A DNA stretch of 64,000 nucleotides from Pseudidiomarina indica (GCA_029279945.1 JAJUHK010000007.1:1-64000), one strand, 5' to 3'; shown: positions 32,550 to 42,855, counted from the stretch's first letter. The notes: generated by a model from the letters alone, not told the origin. Numbers and translations are program-made.

Positions 32550-33672
32550 CATCAGACTCCTTTGCACGCATTGGGGTAAACACGCCATCTTTTTGGCTAC
32601 GCAAAACAGATGGCGAGAAGCGGTGATTATCGAGTAGTCGCTTCACCTTTAACGCACGATTATGATTAAAACTGCCATATTCACATTCCATAATGGGTAG
32701 TGAATTTACGGATGCTTGCACCGTTGTTGGTAACTCAATCGGGAGCACGTCACCGGGCTTCAGCGACATGACCTGTGGAATTCGCATCGGAATTTCCACG
32801 AAATCGGCGACCAGTTCCACGGTCGACGCTTGTAACTCATGGGTGATCCGTTCACGCCAAATTTGGTCACTACTACTGCCGGCATCAGCACGTAGGTTGG
32901 TGAGCTTGTCACGGAGCGGCTCAACCATGCTGTAAGGCATACAAATTTTAAAATTACTCTCTAAATGCCCGACTTCCAGATGGAAGGTGGTGGTGACCAC
33001 AATCTCACTCGGTGAGCTGGTAATGGCCGCGAACTTCGGCTGCATTTCCGAGCGCACATAGGTGATTTCCAACGGATGCACTGAACGCCACGATTCTTGG
33101 TATGCATCTATTGCTAAGTTTAGCACGCGGTTGATAATACGCTGTTCGGTTCCGGTAAATTCCCGAGCTTCATTACGCGTCATAAAGCGGCCATCGCCAC
33201 CAAAGAGGTTCTCTACAATCATCGACACCATAGCGTGTGGGAAAACAATGAGAGCGCTACCACGGAGCGGCTTCATGGCAATGATGTTCAGGTTAATTGG
33301 GCTGGGAGTCGACTCAGAAAAATCACTAAAGCGCTGATAACGCATGGACTCTACGGTGATATCGGCGTTGCGGCGCAATAAGTTAAACAGGTTCATCCGG
33401 AATTGCCGGGCAAACCGTTCATTAATGATTTCCAGTGTGTGTAGCCGTTCCCGCACAATTCGCACTTGCGAGCCTGGGTCAAATGGCGCCTGCTTTCCTT
33501 TCGTGCGCCGGTTAGGGCGGACGAAGTCATTGTCAGCATTACCTTTCGCAGCGGCGCGGCCATGCGTTCCCGACGCAGTCAAATCTGACTCCGCAGCAGG
33601 GTTCTCTTCCTCTACCAAGCCAGCGAGGAGAGCGTCGAGCTCTTCTTGTGATAGTTGTGGTCCGCTACTCAT
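32539..33672 (-). CDS. fliM: flagellar motor switch protein FliM
   Basis: A 377-residue C-ring protein. The N-terminal LSQEELDALLAG is the CheY-P binding segment, here intact although no che genes lie in the window. The middle domain has ERFARQFRMNLFNLLRRNADI, and a C-terminal SpoA domain contains LKPGDVLPIELPTTVQASV. An unusually long basic/acidic linker (about residues 18-55) follows the CheY-binding peptide. Confidence 0.96.
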   Translation of the reverse strand: MSSGPQLSQEELDALLAGLVEEENPAAESDLTASGTHGRAAAKGNADNDFVRPNRRTKGKQAPFDPGSQVRIVRERLHTLEIINERFARQFRMNLFNLLRRNADITVESMRYQRFSDFSESTPSPINLNIIAMKPLRGSALIVFPHAMVSMIVENLFGGDGRFMTRNEAREFTGTEQRIINRVLNLAIDAYQESWRSVHPLEITYVRSEMQPKFAAITSSPSEIVVTTTFHLEVGHLESNFKICMPYSMVEPLRDKLTNLRADAGSSSDQIWRERITHELQASTVELVADFVEIPMRIPQVMSLKPGDVLPIELPTTVQASVNSLPIMECEYGSFNHNRALKVKRLLDNHRFSPSVLRSQKDGVFTPMRAKESDDDQ

Positions 33673-33693
33673 AACATCTCTAATAGTGGTGGC

Positions 33694-34203
33694 TTATTGC
33701 ACAATGAATTCAGTGAACAACACGTCGTTAATGGTGACGGCTTCGTTACCAGTATACGGTTCTGACAAGGTCTCTAGAATACTTTGTGCGAGCATCCGTT
33801 TACCCTCAGATTGCGTAATGCGCTCAGCATTTTGGCCCGACAACAGAACCAGCAACCTGTTACGTACCTGAGGCATGTTTTTTACCAAAGTTGCTTTAAC
33901 TTTTTCGCTAGGCACTTCCAGCGTCAATCCTGCATATAACAACCGTGGGCCAAATTGATCACTTTGCAGGTTCACGGTAAATGGTGAAATGGTTACAAAC
34001 ACTGGGTCAACTGGCTCAGGCTCTTTTACTTGAACCCCATTAGCAGATAATGTTGCCATATTTCGGGTATCCCAGAGTAAGTAAGTATTCACACTTACAA
34101 GGATAATTAACACCCATAAAATTAAATTTAACGTGGCTGATGTTTTCGCGACAGGAACCGCTTGTGCATCTTTTTTACGCGCCATAATTGATTCATTCTC
34201 CAT
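33694..34203 (-). CDS. fliL: flagellar basal-body protein FliL
   Basis: A 169-residue single-pass membrane protein around the stators. One helix (LNLILWVLIILVSVNTYLLW) precedes a periplasmic stomatin-like domain (VTISPFTVNLQSDQFGPRLLYAGLTLEV, partial). The start may be ATG 34203 or ATG 34185 (MARKKDAQ); neither has a strong ribosome site. Confidence 0.92.
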   Translation of the reverse strand: MENESIMARKKDAQAVPVAKTSATLNLILWVLIILVSVNTYLLWDTRNMATLSANGVQVKEPEPVDPVFVTISPFTVNLQSDQFGPRLLYAGLTLEVPSEKVKATLVKNMPQVRNRLLVLLSGQNAERITQSEGKRMLAQSILETLSEPYTGNEAVTINDVLFTEFIVQ

Positions 34204-34226
34204 TCAAAAAGGTTGACCCTACTCCA

Positions 34227-35393
34227 TTAAGCATAGGTATCAACTTGGCCATTCAGTGGGCGGCTTGCAGGCGTAGATAATGCAGCCATATCAGTATTTT
34301 CGGCCGAAACTGTGTTTTCTACAGGGTGAGCCTGACGATTCTGTTTCTGCACATGGTTTTGCTGCTGTTGCTGTTGTGCAAAATGCTGCGCATGGTCAGT
34401 CACATTTGCGTCATCCAATTGAATCCCTTGCGTTGCCAATGCCTCGCGTAATTGAGGCAAGGCTTGCTCAACAGCACCACGAACGTGATGGCTGTGCGTT
34501 AAAATCATTAATTGAGCTTGGTGGTCATCAACCCGCAATTGAACTTGGAGCGGGCCGAGTTCAGCAGGGTGCAAACGCAGCGTCATTTCTTGTTGGTTGC
34601 GCAGCACCATAGATACCATATTTTGTTGTAGTTGTCCTGCCCAAGCAGAGCTTCCTACCGGTGCTGATTGTGTCGCCGTTGGCGTGGTGTTCACTGGGGT
34701 ATCCAGCATCACAATGGCGCTCTGGAAATGTGTCGGTAATGGGCGTAAACCTTCGGTCACAGCAGGGGCAGTTGCTGCGGTCGTTAACTCAGGTTGTGGC
34801 ATGACGGGTGTGGTGTGTACCAAGCGCTCACCGTTACCGACAGGTTCTGGCACTAACGCTGCCGGTGACGTTGTTACCTGCGGCAACTCAGCGTCAATTG
34901 GTGCTGCATTGGTTGATGTTGGCATTGCTGCCGGTGACGTCATGACGGTCGGGGTAGGTGCGGCTGCTACTGCTGGCGCTGTGCTTGCAGTGCTACTCGG
35001 TGCTGGCGCAACTGCCATAGCAACGGGGGCTAAAATAGGTTGCGGATCAACGCCTTCTTCAGCGGGTTGCAACTTATGTTCGCCCACAATGGCGTGGCCG
35101 ACCCGTGGCTCCTGTGCTAACGCATCACGCAGATGTTGGGGTAACAAGTGGCCTAAAATTTCCTCGATGGCAGCGGCTGAGAGTTGTTCTAGTTCGGTCG
35201 TATCTTCAAGTTCGGCAACCCACTCAGGCAGTTCAGGCAACTTATCCTCCAGCGCACTCGGCTGTGGTGTTTGTAACGCCGCAAATAAAGCCGCAAACCC
35301 ATTGTTGGGCGCTTGGTTAGCTGTGGTTGTCGCGGTGCTATCCCCGTTGATTGGCGTGGATAAAGTCACATTTAAGGCTTTCAGCAAATCCAT
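34227..35393 (-). CDS. fliK: flagellar hook-length control protein FliK
   Basis: A 388-residue ruler protein. A long Ala/Pro/Thr-rich disordered region (about residues 100-280) is followed by the C-terminal hook domain with MTLRLHPAELGPLQVQLRVD. The ATG at 35393 follows the fliJ stop; a longer frame that runs into fliJ is rejected. A second FliK-like gene is at 47055. Confidence 0.93.
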   Translation of the reverse strand: MDLLKALNVTLSTPINGDSTATTTANQAPNNGFAALFAALQTPQPSALEDKLPELPEWVAELEDTTELEQLSAAAIEEILGHLLPQHLRDALAQEPRVGHAIVGEHKLQPAEEGVDPQPILAPVAMAVAPAPSSTASTAPAVAAAPTPTVMTSPAAMPTSTNAAPIDAELPQVTTSPAALVPEPVGNGERLVHTTPVMPQPELTTAATAPAVTEGLRPLPTHFQSAIVMLDTPVNTTPTATQSAPVGSSAWAGQLQQNMVSMVLRNQQEMTLRLHPAELGPLQVQLRVDDHQAQLMILTHSHHVRGAVEQALPQLREALATQGIQLDDANVTDHAQHFAQQQQQQNHVQKQNRQAHPVENTVSAENTDMAALSTPASRPLNGQVDTYA

Positions 35394-35403
35394 GGTGGTC
35401 ACC

Positions 35404-35850
35404 TCACTGAGATGCGCGTTGGCGCAAATACATGGCGATGGAAAGCTCGTCATTGAGCTTCTGTTCGCGCTTATTAAGTTGGTACATAGCAGCTTTATGC
35501 TGGCGTTCTTGTAAGGTTTCAAAGGAAGCCAGCGCCCGCTGTTGTTGCAGCCAATGCTGCTGTTGTTGATCAACTTTGTGTTCTTGTTCTAAGAGCGCTT
35601 GTTGAGCACGCTGAATGGCACTATCCAAACTGTACAAAAACTGCTGATAGTTTTGTAACAAATGGCCGGCCATTCCTTGTTGTAAATGCGTCTGCAATTG
35701 CACCGCATAATCATGACGATAATGTTGTAGCGTCGCCAATTGCTGTGCAATTTTCTGCTTATTGTGCCGCTCTTCAGCTAACAAGCGAGCGGCCTCGGTG
35801 CGGGCCTGTTCGGCTTGGTCAATTAAATGGTCGAGCACTACTGGGTTCAT
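35404..35850 (-). CDS. fliJ: flagellar export protein FliJ
   Basis: A 148-residue coiled-coil protein of the export ATPase complex. Nearly all helix, Gln-rich ([20 protein letters not shown]). Starts within the fliI stop region. Low sequence conservation is normal; order fliH-fliI-fliJ supports it. Confidence 0.9.
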   Translation of the reverse strand: MNPVVLDHLIDQAEQARTEAARLLAEERHNKQKIAQQLATLQHYRHDYAVQLQTHLQQGMAGHLLQNYQQFLYSLDSAIQRAQQALLEQEHKVDQQQQHWLQQQRALASFETLQERQHKAAMYQLNKREQKLNDELSIAMYLRQRASQ

Positions 35851-37220
35851 GCACTACCTCCAACAAGTTCAGTGAGGCGCTGCTGTGCCATTTCCATGGT
35901 TGCCTGTTCGTGTATCCCTTGTTGTAGATAAGCTTCAATTTGTGGGTACTTCTGTACCGCTTGGTCTAACAGCGCATCATGCCCAGCGCTATAGGCACCC
36001 ACACCGATCAAATCACGGTTCCGCTGGTACACCGAAAACAACTTCTTCAACCGTTGTGCTTGTTGTTGGTGGCCCAGTGTGGTGACGGCAGGCATCACCC
36101 GGCTGATTGAAGCTTCGACATCAATCGCTGGGTAGTGGCCACTCTCTGCTAGCTGCCGCGACAAGACAATATGCCCATCCAAAATGGCGCGGGTGGAATC
36201 CGCAATCGGGTCTTGTTGGTCATCACCTTCGGTTAATACAGTGTAAAATGCCGTAATAGAACCACCACCACGGACACCGTTACCGGTGCGTTCCACCAAT
36301 GCTGGAATTTTGGCAAACACACTGGGTGGATAACCCTTGGTTGCCGGTGGTTCACCAATGGCTAACGCAATTTCCCGTTGCGCCATGGCATAGCGGGTGA
36401 GTGAATCCATGATCAACAACACATGGCGCCCACGGTCACGGAAATCTTCCGCTAAGCGGGTAGCGTATGCTGCGCCTTGCAAACGCTGTAACGGTGAGGT
36501 ATCGGCTGGTGCTGCAACGACGACGGCACGTGCCATCCCTTCAGCTCCGAGAATTGTATCGATAAACTCTTGGACTTCGCGGCCCCGTTCACCAATGAGC
36601 CCAACCACAATAACATCGGCTTTCGTAAAGCGCGCCATCATGCCTAGCAACACTGATTTACCCACACCAGAACCGGCGAACAGGCCCATCCGCTGGCCGC
36701 GGCCTACACTTAATAACCCATTAATAGCGCGGATACCCACATCAATTTGGGTATCGATAGGTGCGCGTTGCATCGGGTTAATGGTACGTCCGGCGAGGGC
36801 ACCGTAGTCAACGTTGGCGGGTAATGGCAGGTGATCTAACGGGCGGCCAGTACCATCGAGCACGCGGCCCAATAACGCATCGCCAAGGGGGAATCGGCGG
36901 CTGCTGGTAACGCCATCACCTAAGGGTAACACGCGTGCACCAGGAACTAAGCCGGGCACCGTCTCCAGCGGCATCAAATAGGTAATATCACCGGCAAACC
37001 CTACGACTTCAGCTTCAATGTGAGCACTGGTTGCACTGACCACACTAATGGCGCAGCTGGCGCCTACCGGAAGTCGCAAACCGACTGCTTCTAACACCAT
37101 CCCAGTGGCACGCACCAAGCGGCCGCTGCGTTGCCACGTGGGTAACCCGCGCAGCCGCTGCTCGACCTGTTGGAGTGATTGTTGCCATTGGTGAACGAGG
37201 TGTTGCGAATGGTTAGCCAT
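35847..37220 (-). CDS. fliI: flagellum-specific export ATPase FliI
   Basis: The 457-residue hexameric ATPase of the flagellar type III system. Walker [10 protein letters not shown] lies near residue 170, [13 protein letters not shown] follows, and [20 protein letters not shown] contains Walker B. MANHSQHL at 37220 is taken as the start; the longer frame runs through fliH. Overlaps the fliH 3' end by 8 bp. Confidence 0.97.
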   Translation of the reverse strand: MANHSQHLVHQWQQSLQQVEQRLRGLPTWQRSGRLVRATGMVLEAVGLRLPVGASCAISVVSATSAHIEAEVVGFAGDITYLMPLETVPGLVPGARVLPLGDGVTSSRRFPLGDALLGRVLDGTGRPLDHLPLPANVDYGALAGRTINPMQRAPIDTQIDVGIRAINGLLSVGRGQRMGLFAGSGVGKSVLLGMMARFTKADVIVVGLIGERGREVQEFIDTILGAEGMARAVVVAAPADTSPLQRLQGAAYATRLAEDFRDRGRHVLLIMDSLTRYAMAQREIALAIGEPPATKGYPPSVFAKIPALVERTGNGVRGGGSITAFYTVLTEGDDQQDPIADSTRAILDGHIVLSRQLAESGHYPAIDVEASISRVMPAVTTLGHQQQAQRLKKLFSVYQRNRDLIGVGAYSAGHDALLDQAVQKYPQIEAYLQQGIHEQATMEMAQQRLTELVGGSA

Positions 37221-37935
37221 GCTGCCCTCGGACTTGGCTGACAAGACGTTGCCAGCGATTAGCGATAGTGGCATCAATATCACCCAATGAACTGGTGACT
37301 TTGCAGCCACCACGCTCAATGGTGGTATCAGCGCGCCAGCTCCAGCCTAAAGCTGTAAGTTCAGTAGCAAGGTGCTGTTGCACGAGCTCACCATCTTGAG
37401 GGTGCAGTAGAAGTATTGGCTTTTCTGATAACAGCGGGTCTTCTGCGATAATGGCTCGAATCAGTTCAATAATCTGTGCTGGGTTCGCAGCCAATGCTTC
37501 GCCTGCCAATTGTCGACCAACGGTGAGCGCTAACTGTGTTAGACTTTCGCTAAGTTGTTCAGCTAACCCGGCAAGGGCGGCATCGGTCTGACGCACCAAC
37601 TGCTGAATGGTCGCTAAGGTTTGTTGCACTTGTTGGGTGTATTCCTGTAAGCCTTGTTCACGCCCTGCTTGTAGACCCTGCTCGAAGCCCTCGTGATAGC
37701 CGGCATCACGACCTTGCGCAAAACCTTCTTCATAACCTTGTTGCTGGGCTTGTTGCCGGTGTTGTACCAGCTCTTCCTGCTGCCGCTGGCGTTGATCGAC
37801 CTCCGGCACCGAAGGTTGCTTGGCAGCGCGCGCTTTGCCTAGCGGGGTGAGATCCCAGCTCTGCCAATCGCCGGTCGCAGCTAATTGAGTTTCACAACGC
37901 TCTTCACGAGCTGGAAAGGGCTTAAATGAAGGCAT
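37213..37935 (-). CDS. fliH: flagellar assembly protein FliH
   Basis: A 240-residue regulator of FliI. The centre has a Gly-rich GxxxG-type repeat stretch typical of FliH ([20 protein letters not shown]), and the C-terminal domain resembles V/F-type stalk subunits ([20 protein letters not shown]). Starts inside the 3' end of fliG; an ATG three codons upstream is possible. Confidence 0.94.
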   Translation of the reverse strand: MPSFKPFPAREERCETQLAATGDWQSWDLTPLGKARAAKQPSVPEVDQRQRQQEELVQHRQQAQQQGYEEGFAQGRDAGYHEGFEQGLQAGREQGLQEYTQQVQQTLATIQQLVRQTDAALAGLAEQLSESLTQLALTVGRQLAGEALAANPAQIIELIRAIIAEDPLLSEKPILLLHPQDGELVQQHLATELTALGWSWRADTTIERGGCKVTSSLGDIDATIANRWQRLVSQVRGQHG

Positions 37936-38929
37936 CATCACCACTACTCAATACAATATCGCCATTGTCGGCTAAGCGCCGAACAATTTGCAGAATCGCC
38001 TTTTGCTCGCTTTCAACTTGCGAAACACGAATAGGCCCACGGGTTTCCATTTCTTCGCGAATCAATTGCGCAGCACGTTGTGACATATTGCTCAAGAACT
38101 TGTCGACCAACTCGTCTGAAGCCCCCTTGAGCGCCACCACCAGCGAAGCGGTTTCGATTTGCCGCAGGAGAATTTGAATACTGCGGTCGTCCAGATCCGT
38201 AAGGTTTTCGAACAAGAACATCTCGTCGATAATTTTTTGTGCCAGTTCGTCGTTGTACGCACGAATATTTTCCAGTGCGGTATCTTCTTGGCCAGCACTG
38301 AGTAAGTTGAGAATTTCTGCTGCCGTACGGACACCCCCCATTTTGCTGCGCTTGAGTGACTGACCATCGAGCATACCACCGAGCACTTCGGTAAGTTCTT
38401 GTAACGCGGCTGGCTGTACCCCGGTAAAGGTTGCGACCCGCAACACCACGTCGTTCCGTAAGCGCTCGTCAAGTAATTCCAACACTCCGGCAGCTTGCGC
38501 ACGGTCTAAGTGGATCAAAATAGTGGCAATAATTTGCGGATGTTCGTCTTTGATCATCTCTGCCACTTCAGGAACATCCATCATGTTCAAGGCTTCGATG
38601 CCAATACCCCCGACTTTTTGCTCTAACACATCTTCGATCAGCGTATTTGCGCGGTCTGAGCCAAGTGCTTTAGTAAGCACTGCGCGGACATAGTCATCGT
38701 ATTTATCAAGAGCAGGCGTGTCGGCGAGATCTTGGTGGAACAACTCCAAGGCGGCCTTGATATCGGTGTGCGAAATATCCGTCAGCTGTGTCATCTCTTT
38801 GCTGATTTTCTGGATTTGCGTTGGGGTGAAGTGCTTGAACACCTCAGCGGCGGCCTCTTCTTCCAACACTAACAGTAGTAATGCAGCCCGGCGTAAACCA
38901 GACATTGGTTTGGCGGTTCTGTCCATCAT
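37922..38929 (-). CDS. fliG: flagellar motor switch protein FliG
   Basis: The 335-residue rotor protein that meets the stator. GLRRAALLLLVLEEEAAAEV begins the N-domain. MFLFENLTDLDDRSIQILLR and SQRAAQLIREEMETRGPIRVS carry the charged torque helix. It overlaps fliH and lies 1 bp after fliF. Confidence 0.97.
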   Translation of the reverse strand: MMDRTAKPMSGLRRAALLLLVLEEEAAAEVFKHFTPTQIQKISKEMTQLTDISHTDIKAALELFHQDLADTPALDKYDDYVRAVLTKALGSDRANTLIEDVLEQKVGGIGIEALNMMDVPEVAEMIKDEHPQIIATILIHLDRAQAAGVLELLDERLRNDVVLRVATFTGVQPAALQELTEVLGGMLDGQSLKRSKMGGVRTAAEILNLLSAGQEDTALENIRAYNDELAQKIIDEMFLFENLTDLDDRSIQILLRQIETASLVVALKGASDELVDKFLSNMSQRAAQLIREEMETRGPIRVSQVESEQKAILQIVRRLADNGDIVLSSGDDAFI

Positions 38930-38930
38930 G

Positions 38931-40658
38931 TTAGAGTTGTTCCTCTTCGTTCATCCAGTTTTGTAGGATTCGCGCCACCTGACGCGGATTGTTTTTGGCG
39001 ATATCTTTGGCTTTCGCTAAAGCTTGGGTGTAGCTCTTATTGTTATGCTGTTGCGGCCAATGGAATGAGCTTTCTGTACTTGGGCCCCAGTCGTCGTAAT
39101 CCGAGCTATAACGGCTGCTTGGTTCGGCGTCGTCATCACCAACAACGGCACGTAAGGTACCTTGACTGCGCTCCAACGCTGCTTCAGCTTCAATTTCTTT
39201 CAACTCAAAATAACGCTGGAGGAAGGGCCGAACCAAAATCAGGTACAGCACAATAATGGCAACCAGTACTGCCACATAACGTGCGACGTTTTGGGCCATA
39301 TCAAGTACCGCTGGCTGCTGGTACCACTCCCGCACCTCAGTCGTTTCAGCTTCTTGAATGAACAGGCTATTGACCACTTCTAGTTCATCGCCACGTTGTT
39401 CAGAGAAGCCCATTGCTTGACGCACCAAGCGTTGAATGTACTGCAATTCTTCGTCACTACGTGGTACCAGCTCAGATTCACCATCTTCATTAATTGCGGT
39501 TCGATGGTTCACCACCACCGCCACAGATAAGCGTTGCAGCTGGCCACGTTGTTGGTCGATGTGTTCAACCAAACGGTCAACTTCGTAGTTCACCAGCTGA
39601 TCTTGCTGCACGGCGTGCGTGCGGTTGGTGGTGCCAGCATCATCGCTATCGGTGTCGTCAACAATCTCAACCGGTGACGCTGCAATTCCAGGCGGGGTAT
39701 TGCTGAGCGCACCTGGAATTCCCATTGGCCCATCACCGTTACCTTGCACCGAGATATTCCGCTGAATACTACGGACTGCAGCAGCGTCAGGGGTTTGATT
39801 CGGGGTATAACGCTCAGCGGTTGCTTCGCGCTTGGAAAAATCGATATGCGCCACCACTTGGGCCTTAATATTTTGTCGACCTAAAATGGGCGCTAGGATG
39901 TTTTCAATCCGCTGCTGGAACGAATGTTCTACTTGTTGGATGTATTCGAGCTTGGTACTGCTGAGCTGATTGTCACGATTGTTGTTTGATAGTAAGGCGC
40001 CGTGCTGATCCACCACAGTGACATGATCGGGGGTTAGTTCTGGAACACTGCTCGAGACCATGTGAATAATGGCTTGTACTTGGCCTTCACCGAGCGTACG
40101 CCCAGGGTATAAGGTGAGTACCACGGAAGCTTTCGCGGGTTCTCGCTCACGGACGAATACAGAAGGTTTCGCCATGGCTAAATGCACTCGGGCGCGTTGC
40201 ACTGGGCCAAGCGATTCCATCGAACTGGCGAGTTCACCCTCAAGTGCACGCTGGAAGTTAACCTGTTCGGCGAATTGGCTGATACCGAAGGCTTGGTTAT
40301 CCATCAACGAGAAACCGACATTGCCACCATTAGGTAAGCCCTGTTCGGCCATTTGCAAACGTAATTTATGAACTTGATCAGCAGGCACTAAAATAGTGCC
40401 TGCGCCGTTGAGTTGATACTTGATTTGGCGGGTTTCTAATTCGTTGATGATACGGCCACCGTCCGCTTCACTCAAATTACTATAGAGCACTCGATATTCT
40501 GGGGCGCTGGCCCACAAAATTAACGCAATGACTAAGCCTATAAATGTGGCACCACCAAGCAGCAACGGTACTAAGCCTTGCTGTTTCAATTTTTCGAGCC
40601 ACGGCGCTGCGGGTGTAGCGGTTTGGCCGTTATTAGTTGGTGCCTGCGTTGCTTCCAT
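38931..40658 (-). CDS. fliF: flagellar MS-ring protein FliF
   Basis: A 575-residue ring protein. Two membrane helices bracket the periplasmic ring-building domains (first PLLLGGATFIGLVIALILWAS, second YVAVLVAIIVLYLILVRPF). FAEQVNFQRALEGELASSM and ARVHLAMAKPSVFVREREPA are hallmarks. First gene of the fliF-fliR operon, divergent from fliE. Confidence 0.97.
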   Translation of the reverse strand: MEATQAPTNNGQTATPAAPWLEKLKQQGLVPLLLGGATFIGLVIALILWASAPEYRVLYSNLSEADGGRIINELETRQIKYQLNGAGTILVPADQVHKLRLQMAEQGLPNGGNVGFSLMDNQAFGISQFAEQVNFQRALEGELASSMESLGPVQRARVHLAMAKPSVFVREREPAKASVVLTLYPGRTLGEGQVQAIIHMVSSSVPELTPDHVTVVDQHGALLSNNNRDNQLSSTKLEYIQQVEHSFQQRIENILAPILGRQNIKAQVVAHIDFSKREATAERYTPNQTPDAAAVRSIQRNISVQGNGDGPMGIPGALSNTPPGIAASPVEIVDDTDSDDAGTTNRTHAVQQDQLVNYEVDRLVEHIDQQRGQLQRLSVAVVVNHRTAINEDGESELVPRSDEELQYIQRLVRQAMGFSEQRGDELEVVNSLFIQEAETTEVREWYQQPAVLDMAQNVARYVAVLVAIIVLYLILVRPFLQRYFELKEIEAEAALERSQGTLRAVVGDDDAEPSSRYSSDYDDWGPSTESSFHWPQQHNNKSYTQALAKAKDIAKNNPRQVARILQNWMNEEEQL

Positions 40659-40733
40659 TACGTCTCTCAGGTGGTCGTGCTAAAGGGTTTTATCTAGCGC
40701 ACATTATGCGTATGGAAAGGCAAGTCAAAGGCT

Positions 40734-40761
40734 AAATAAGCGCACTTTTTTATGCGCTATT
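40734..40761. promoter_or_regulatory. candidate FlhD4C2 box between fliF and fliE
   Basis: AAATAAGCG, 12 bases, CGCTATT is an inverted arrangement close to the FlhD4C2 box (AAATARCG and its inverse spaced 10-12). It sits in the 173-bp divergent fliF/fliE control region. One extra base in the left half lowers confidence. Confidence 0.4.
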
Positions 40762-40831
40762 ATGCGCTTCAGCATAGCTGGGGCATGTTAGATTATGCCC
40801 CACTGAAAGGTTTGTTTAATGAGGTTCAATC

Positions 40832-41185
40832 ATGAGTGTGCCAGCGATTCAAACGGCGCTGCAACAGCTGCAAGCATTAAAATCAGAAGTAACGACACCT
40901 CGTTTAGCGGTTGATCTCAACGTACAGCCAGGGGCGATGACAGCACATACCGCGGCCACACCGGGTAGCTTTGCTGGCGAATTAAAAACGTCGCTTGAGC
41001 GCATTAACCAGTTGCAACAAACGGCACAAACGAATACCCAGCGGTTTCAGTTGGGTGACCCGAACATTTCCTTAAACCAAGTGATGGTGGATAAGCAAAA
41101 GGCCGCACTCGCCTTTGAAATGGGCGTGCAAGTTCGTAATAAGCTGGTTAGCGCTTACAAAGAAATTATGAATATGCAAGTCTAA
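40832..41185 (+). CDS. fliE: flagellar hook-basal body protein FliE
   Basis: A 117-residue MS-ring to rod adaptor. The C-terminal half has LNQVMVDKQKAALAFEMGVQ and RNKLVSAYKEIMNMQV, the FliE signature. Transcribed alone, divergent from fliF, and facing flaG. Confidence 0.95.
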   Translation: MSVPAIQTALQQLQALKSEVTTPRLAVDLNVQPGAMTAHTAATPGSFAGELKTSLERINQLQQTAQTNTQRFQLGDPNISLNQVMVDKQKAALAFEMGVQVRNKLVSAYKEIMNMQV

Positions 41186-41193
41186 GCGATGGC

Positions 41194-41541
41194 TTAGGCT
41201 TGCTCACGAACTAACAAACCAGACACCTCATGCAAGTGCGCAGCTATCCGTAATACTTCTTCTGCCGGGATTTGACGAATCACGTCACCCGACTCTTGAT
41301 TAATAACTTTAATCACGATTTTGCCGTGTTCGTCATTAAGCTCAAAGTGGATGCCGTAATTGTTCATCACCTCATTCACTTGCTGAATTGGTTTGACTAA
41401 ATCTTCGCGTTTGAGTTCTTTTTGCGCTTCGCTTTGGCGCACCGCAGGTAACTGCTGCAACACCCGATCAAGGCGTTGCTGTTCTGCCGCTGCGGTAGCC
41501 GCTGGCCAGTTTAAACTGGATTCTTTGATAGGCGTTGCCAT
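41194..41541 (-). CDS. flaG: FlaG-family flagellar protein
   Basis: A 115-residue FlaG protein, a family linked with filament length and often next to flagellin. The C-terminal half has LNDEHGKIVIKVINQESGDV and IRQIPAEEVLRI, the FlaG motif. Start taken at ATG 41541; the upstream extension includes a poly-C tract and is rejected. Confidence 0.9.
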   Translation of the reverse strand: MATPIKESSLNWPAATAAAEQQRLDRVLQQLPAVRQSEAQKELKREDLVKPIQQVNEVMNNYGIHFELNDEHGKIVIKVINQESGDVIRQIPAEEVLRIAAHLHEVSGLLVREQA

Positions 41542-41614
41542 GATAACCTTCCCCCCCTTATCAAATGACAAAAGTCCTTAGTGCGGTTATCGGCTGCAAT
41601 TCCATTTACTTAAA

Positions 41615-41977
41615 TTACTCTGTTGGTAATCGAGCCGCCAACTCACTGACCTTGTTATATAAGTTTACCGCTGCTTGTAGAGCGGTCTGCTCAGATTCTT
41701 CTAAATCGAGCACAGTGTTTTGTGGCTGCTTGTCGGGTGGCTGAATAATGGCCGCATAGCGTTTGAATAAATGCTCGAGATTCATCCGAATCATCATGAG
41801 CTCAAGATCAAATTCCCGCTGCAACTCGGTGAGTCGTGCTAATTCAGCAGGTTCAGAGGTTCTTGCCATAGTCATTGTCAGACGCTTACCGATAATAAAC
41901 TCCACCGCGTTAAGCTTGGGTAACACATCGTTCAGTAGCGTATCGGAGCTGATACGAGCGCTAACAGTGAGCATCAT
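41615..41977 (-). CDS. uncharacterised small protein between flagellin and flaG
   Basis: A 120-residue, mostly helical acidic protein with no family recognised. It starts at tandem ATGs (41977/41974) behind a GGGGG-containing site. It has two predicted helical segments, around ELARLTELQREFDLELMMIR and SEQTALQAAVNLYNKVSELA. It sits between flagellin and flaG in the same direction, 83 bp after the flagellin stop, so a flagellar accessory or chaperone role is suggested by position alone. Confidence 0.7.
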   Translation of the reverse strand: MMLTVSARISSDTLLNDVLPKLNAVEFIIGKRLTMTMARTSEPAELARLTELQREFDLELMMIRMNLEHLFKRYAAIIQPPDKQPQNTVLDLEESEQTALQAAVNLYNKVSELAARLPTE

Positions 41978-42002
41978 CAGACCCCCTAAGATTTAAGGGT
42001 TA

Positions 42003-42035
42003 CAAACAAAACAGGCTCCATAGTGGAGCCTGTTC
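42003..42035 (-). terminator. terminator after flagellin
   Basis: An 11-bp stem (AACAGGCTCCA 42010-42020 with 42024-42034) has a 3-base loop. On the minus strand it is followed by TTTGTTTG. Probably ends most flagellin transcripts, with read-through to the two genes beyond. Confidence 0.8.
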
Positions 42036-42060
42036 ACGATAGCAATCACACCCAAGGTGC

Positions 42061-42855
42061 TTAGCCCAACAATGACAACACCGACTGAGGCACTTGGTTT
42101 GCTTGCGCCAACACGGAAGTACCCGCTTGTTGCAAGATTTGTGCACGCGTCATGTTCGACACTTCCACAGCGTAATCAGCATCTTCAATGCGTGAACGCG
42201 CTGCTGATAAGTTCGTGACAGTGGTGTTGATATTATCGATGGCTGACTCTAAACGGTTTTGGATAGCACCAAGACCTGAACGTGCTTCGTCGACATTACC
42301 GATTAAAGCGTCGATGTCTGCTAAATTGACAGCTCCGATATCACTAAAATCCGAGTTGAAACCGTCTGCATCACCAATATCAACAGTAATGATCTGAGCA
42401 TCTTTAGCACCAACCTGAATGTCAAATGAGGTGCCGCCAGTTGCAAATAGGTCTTTGTTATTGAAATTTGATTCATCTAATACACGAGTGATTTCTGCTT
42501 GACGAGCATCAATTTCATTCTGGATGGCCGTAATATCTTCGGCTGAGTTAGTTTCATTGAGAGACTGAATTTTTAACTCACGGATACGTTGTAGGTTATC
42601 GTTCACCTGATTTAATGCACCTTCAGCAGTTTGTGCTAACGAGATGCCGTCGTTCGCATTTCGTGACGCTTGCGTTAAAGCACGGATTTGAGAGGTCATT
42701 TTGTTTGCAATTGATTGACCTGCGGCGTCGTCTTTAGCGCTGTTGATCCGTAAGCCAGAGGATAAACGTTCCATTGAAGTTTGCAGTGCAGACTGCGACT
42801 TCATCAGGTTTTGTTGACCAATCAATGAGGTCATATTGGTATTGATCACTGACAT
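42061..42855 (-). CDS. fliC: flagellin
   Basis: A short 264-residue flagellin made almost only of the D0/D1 core. N-terminal [20 protein letters not shown] and [14 protein letters not shown], and C-terminal [13 protein letters not shown], are typical. The variable middle is only about 70 residues. Start at ATG 42855 (MSVINTN); the upstream extension contains the leader. The only flagellin gene in the window; preceded by a sigma28 promoter. Confidence 0.96.
   Translation of the reverse strand: MSVINTNMTSLIGQQNLMKSQSALQTSMERLSSGLRINSAKDDAAGQSIANKMTSQIRALTQASRNANDGISLAQTAEGALNQVNDNLQRIRELKIQSLNETNSAEDITAIQNEIDARQAEITRVLDESNFNNKDLFATGGTSFDIQVGAKDAQIITVDIGDADGFNSDFSDIGAVNLADIDALIGNVDEARSGLGAIQNRLESAIDNINTTVTNLSAARSRIEDADYAVEVSNMTRAQILQQAGTSVLAQANQVPQSVLSLLG

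Noticed and set aside
34597-35514. A 305-residue plus-strand frame rich in Val, Ala, Gly
   Set aside because: It is the antisense shadow of the Ala/Pro/Thr-rich fliK linker and has no family features.
34227-35573. A longer fliK product starting at 35573
   Set aside because: The extra 60 codons run across fliJ; the ATG at 35393 fits the family and gene order.
35847-37319. A longer fliI product starting at 37319
   Set aside because: The extension overlaps fliH coding sequence; MANHSQHL at 37220 is the sensible start.
41542-41571. N-terminal extension of the FlaG-family protein
   Set aside because: Runs through a poly-C/poly-G tract before the conserved-looking start and is not supported by a ribosome site.
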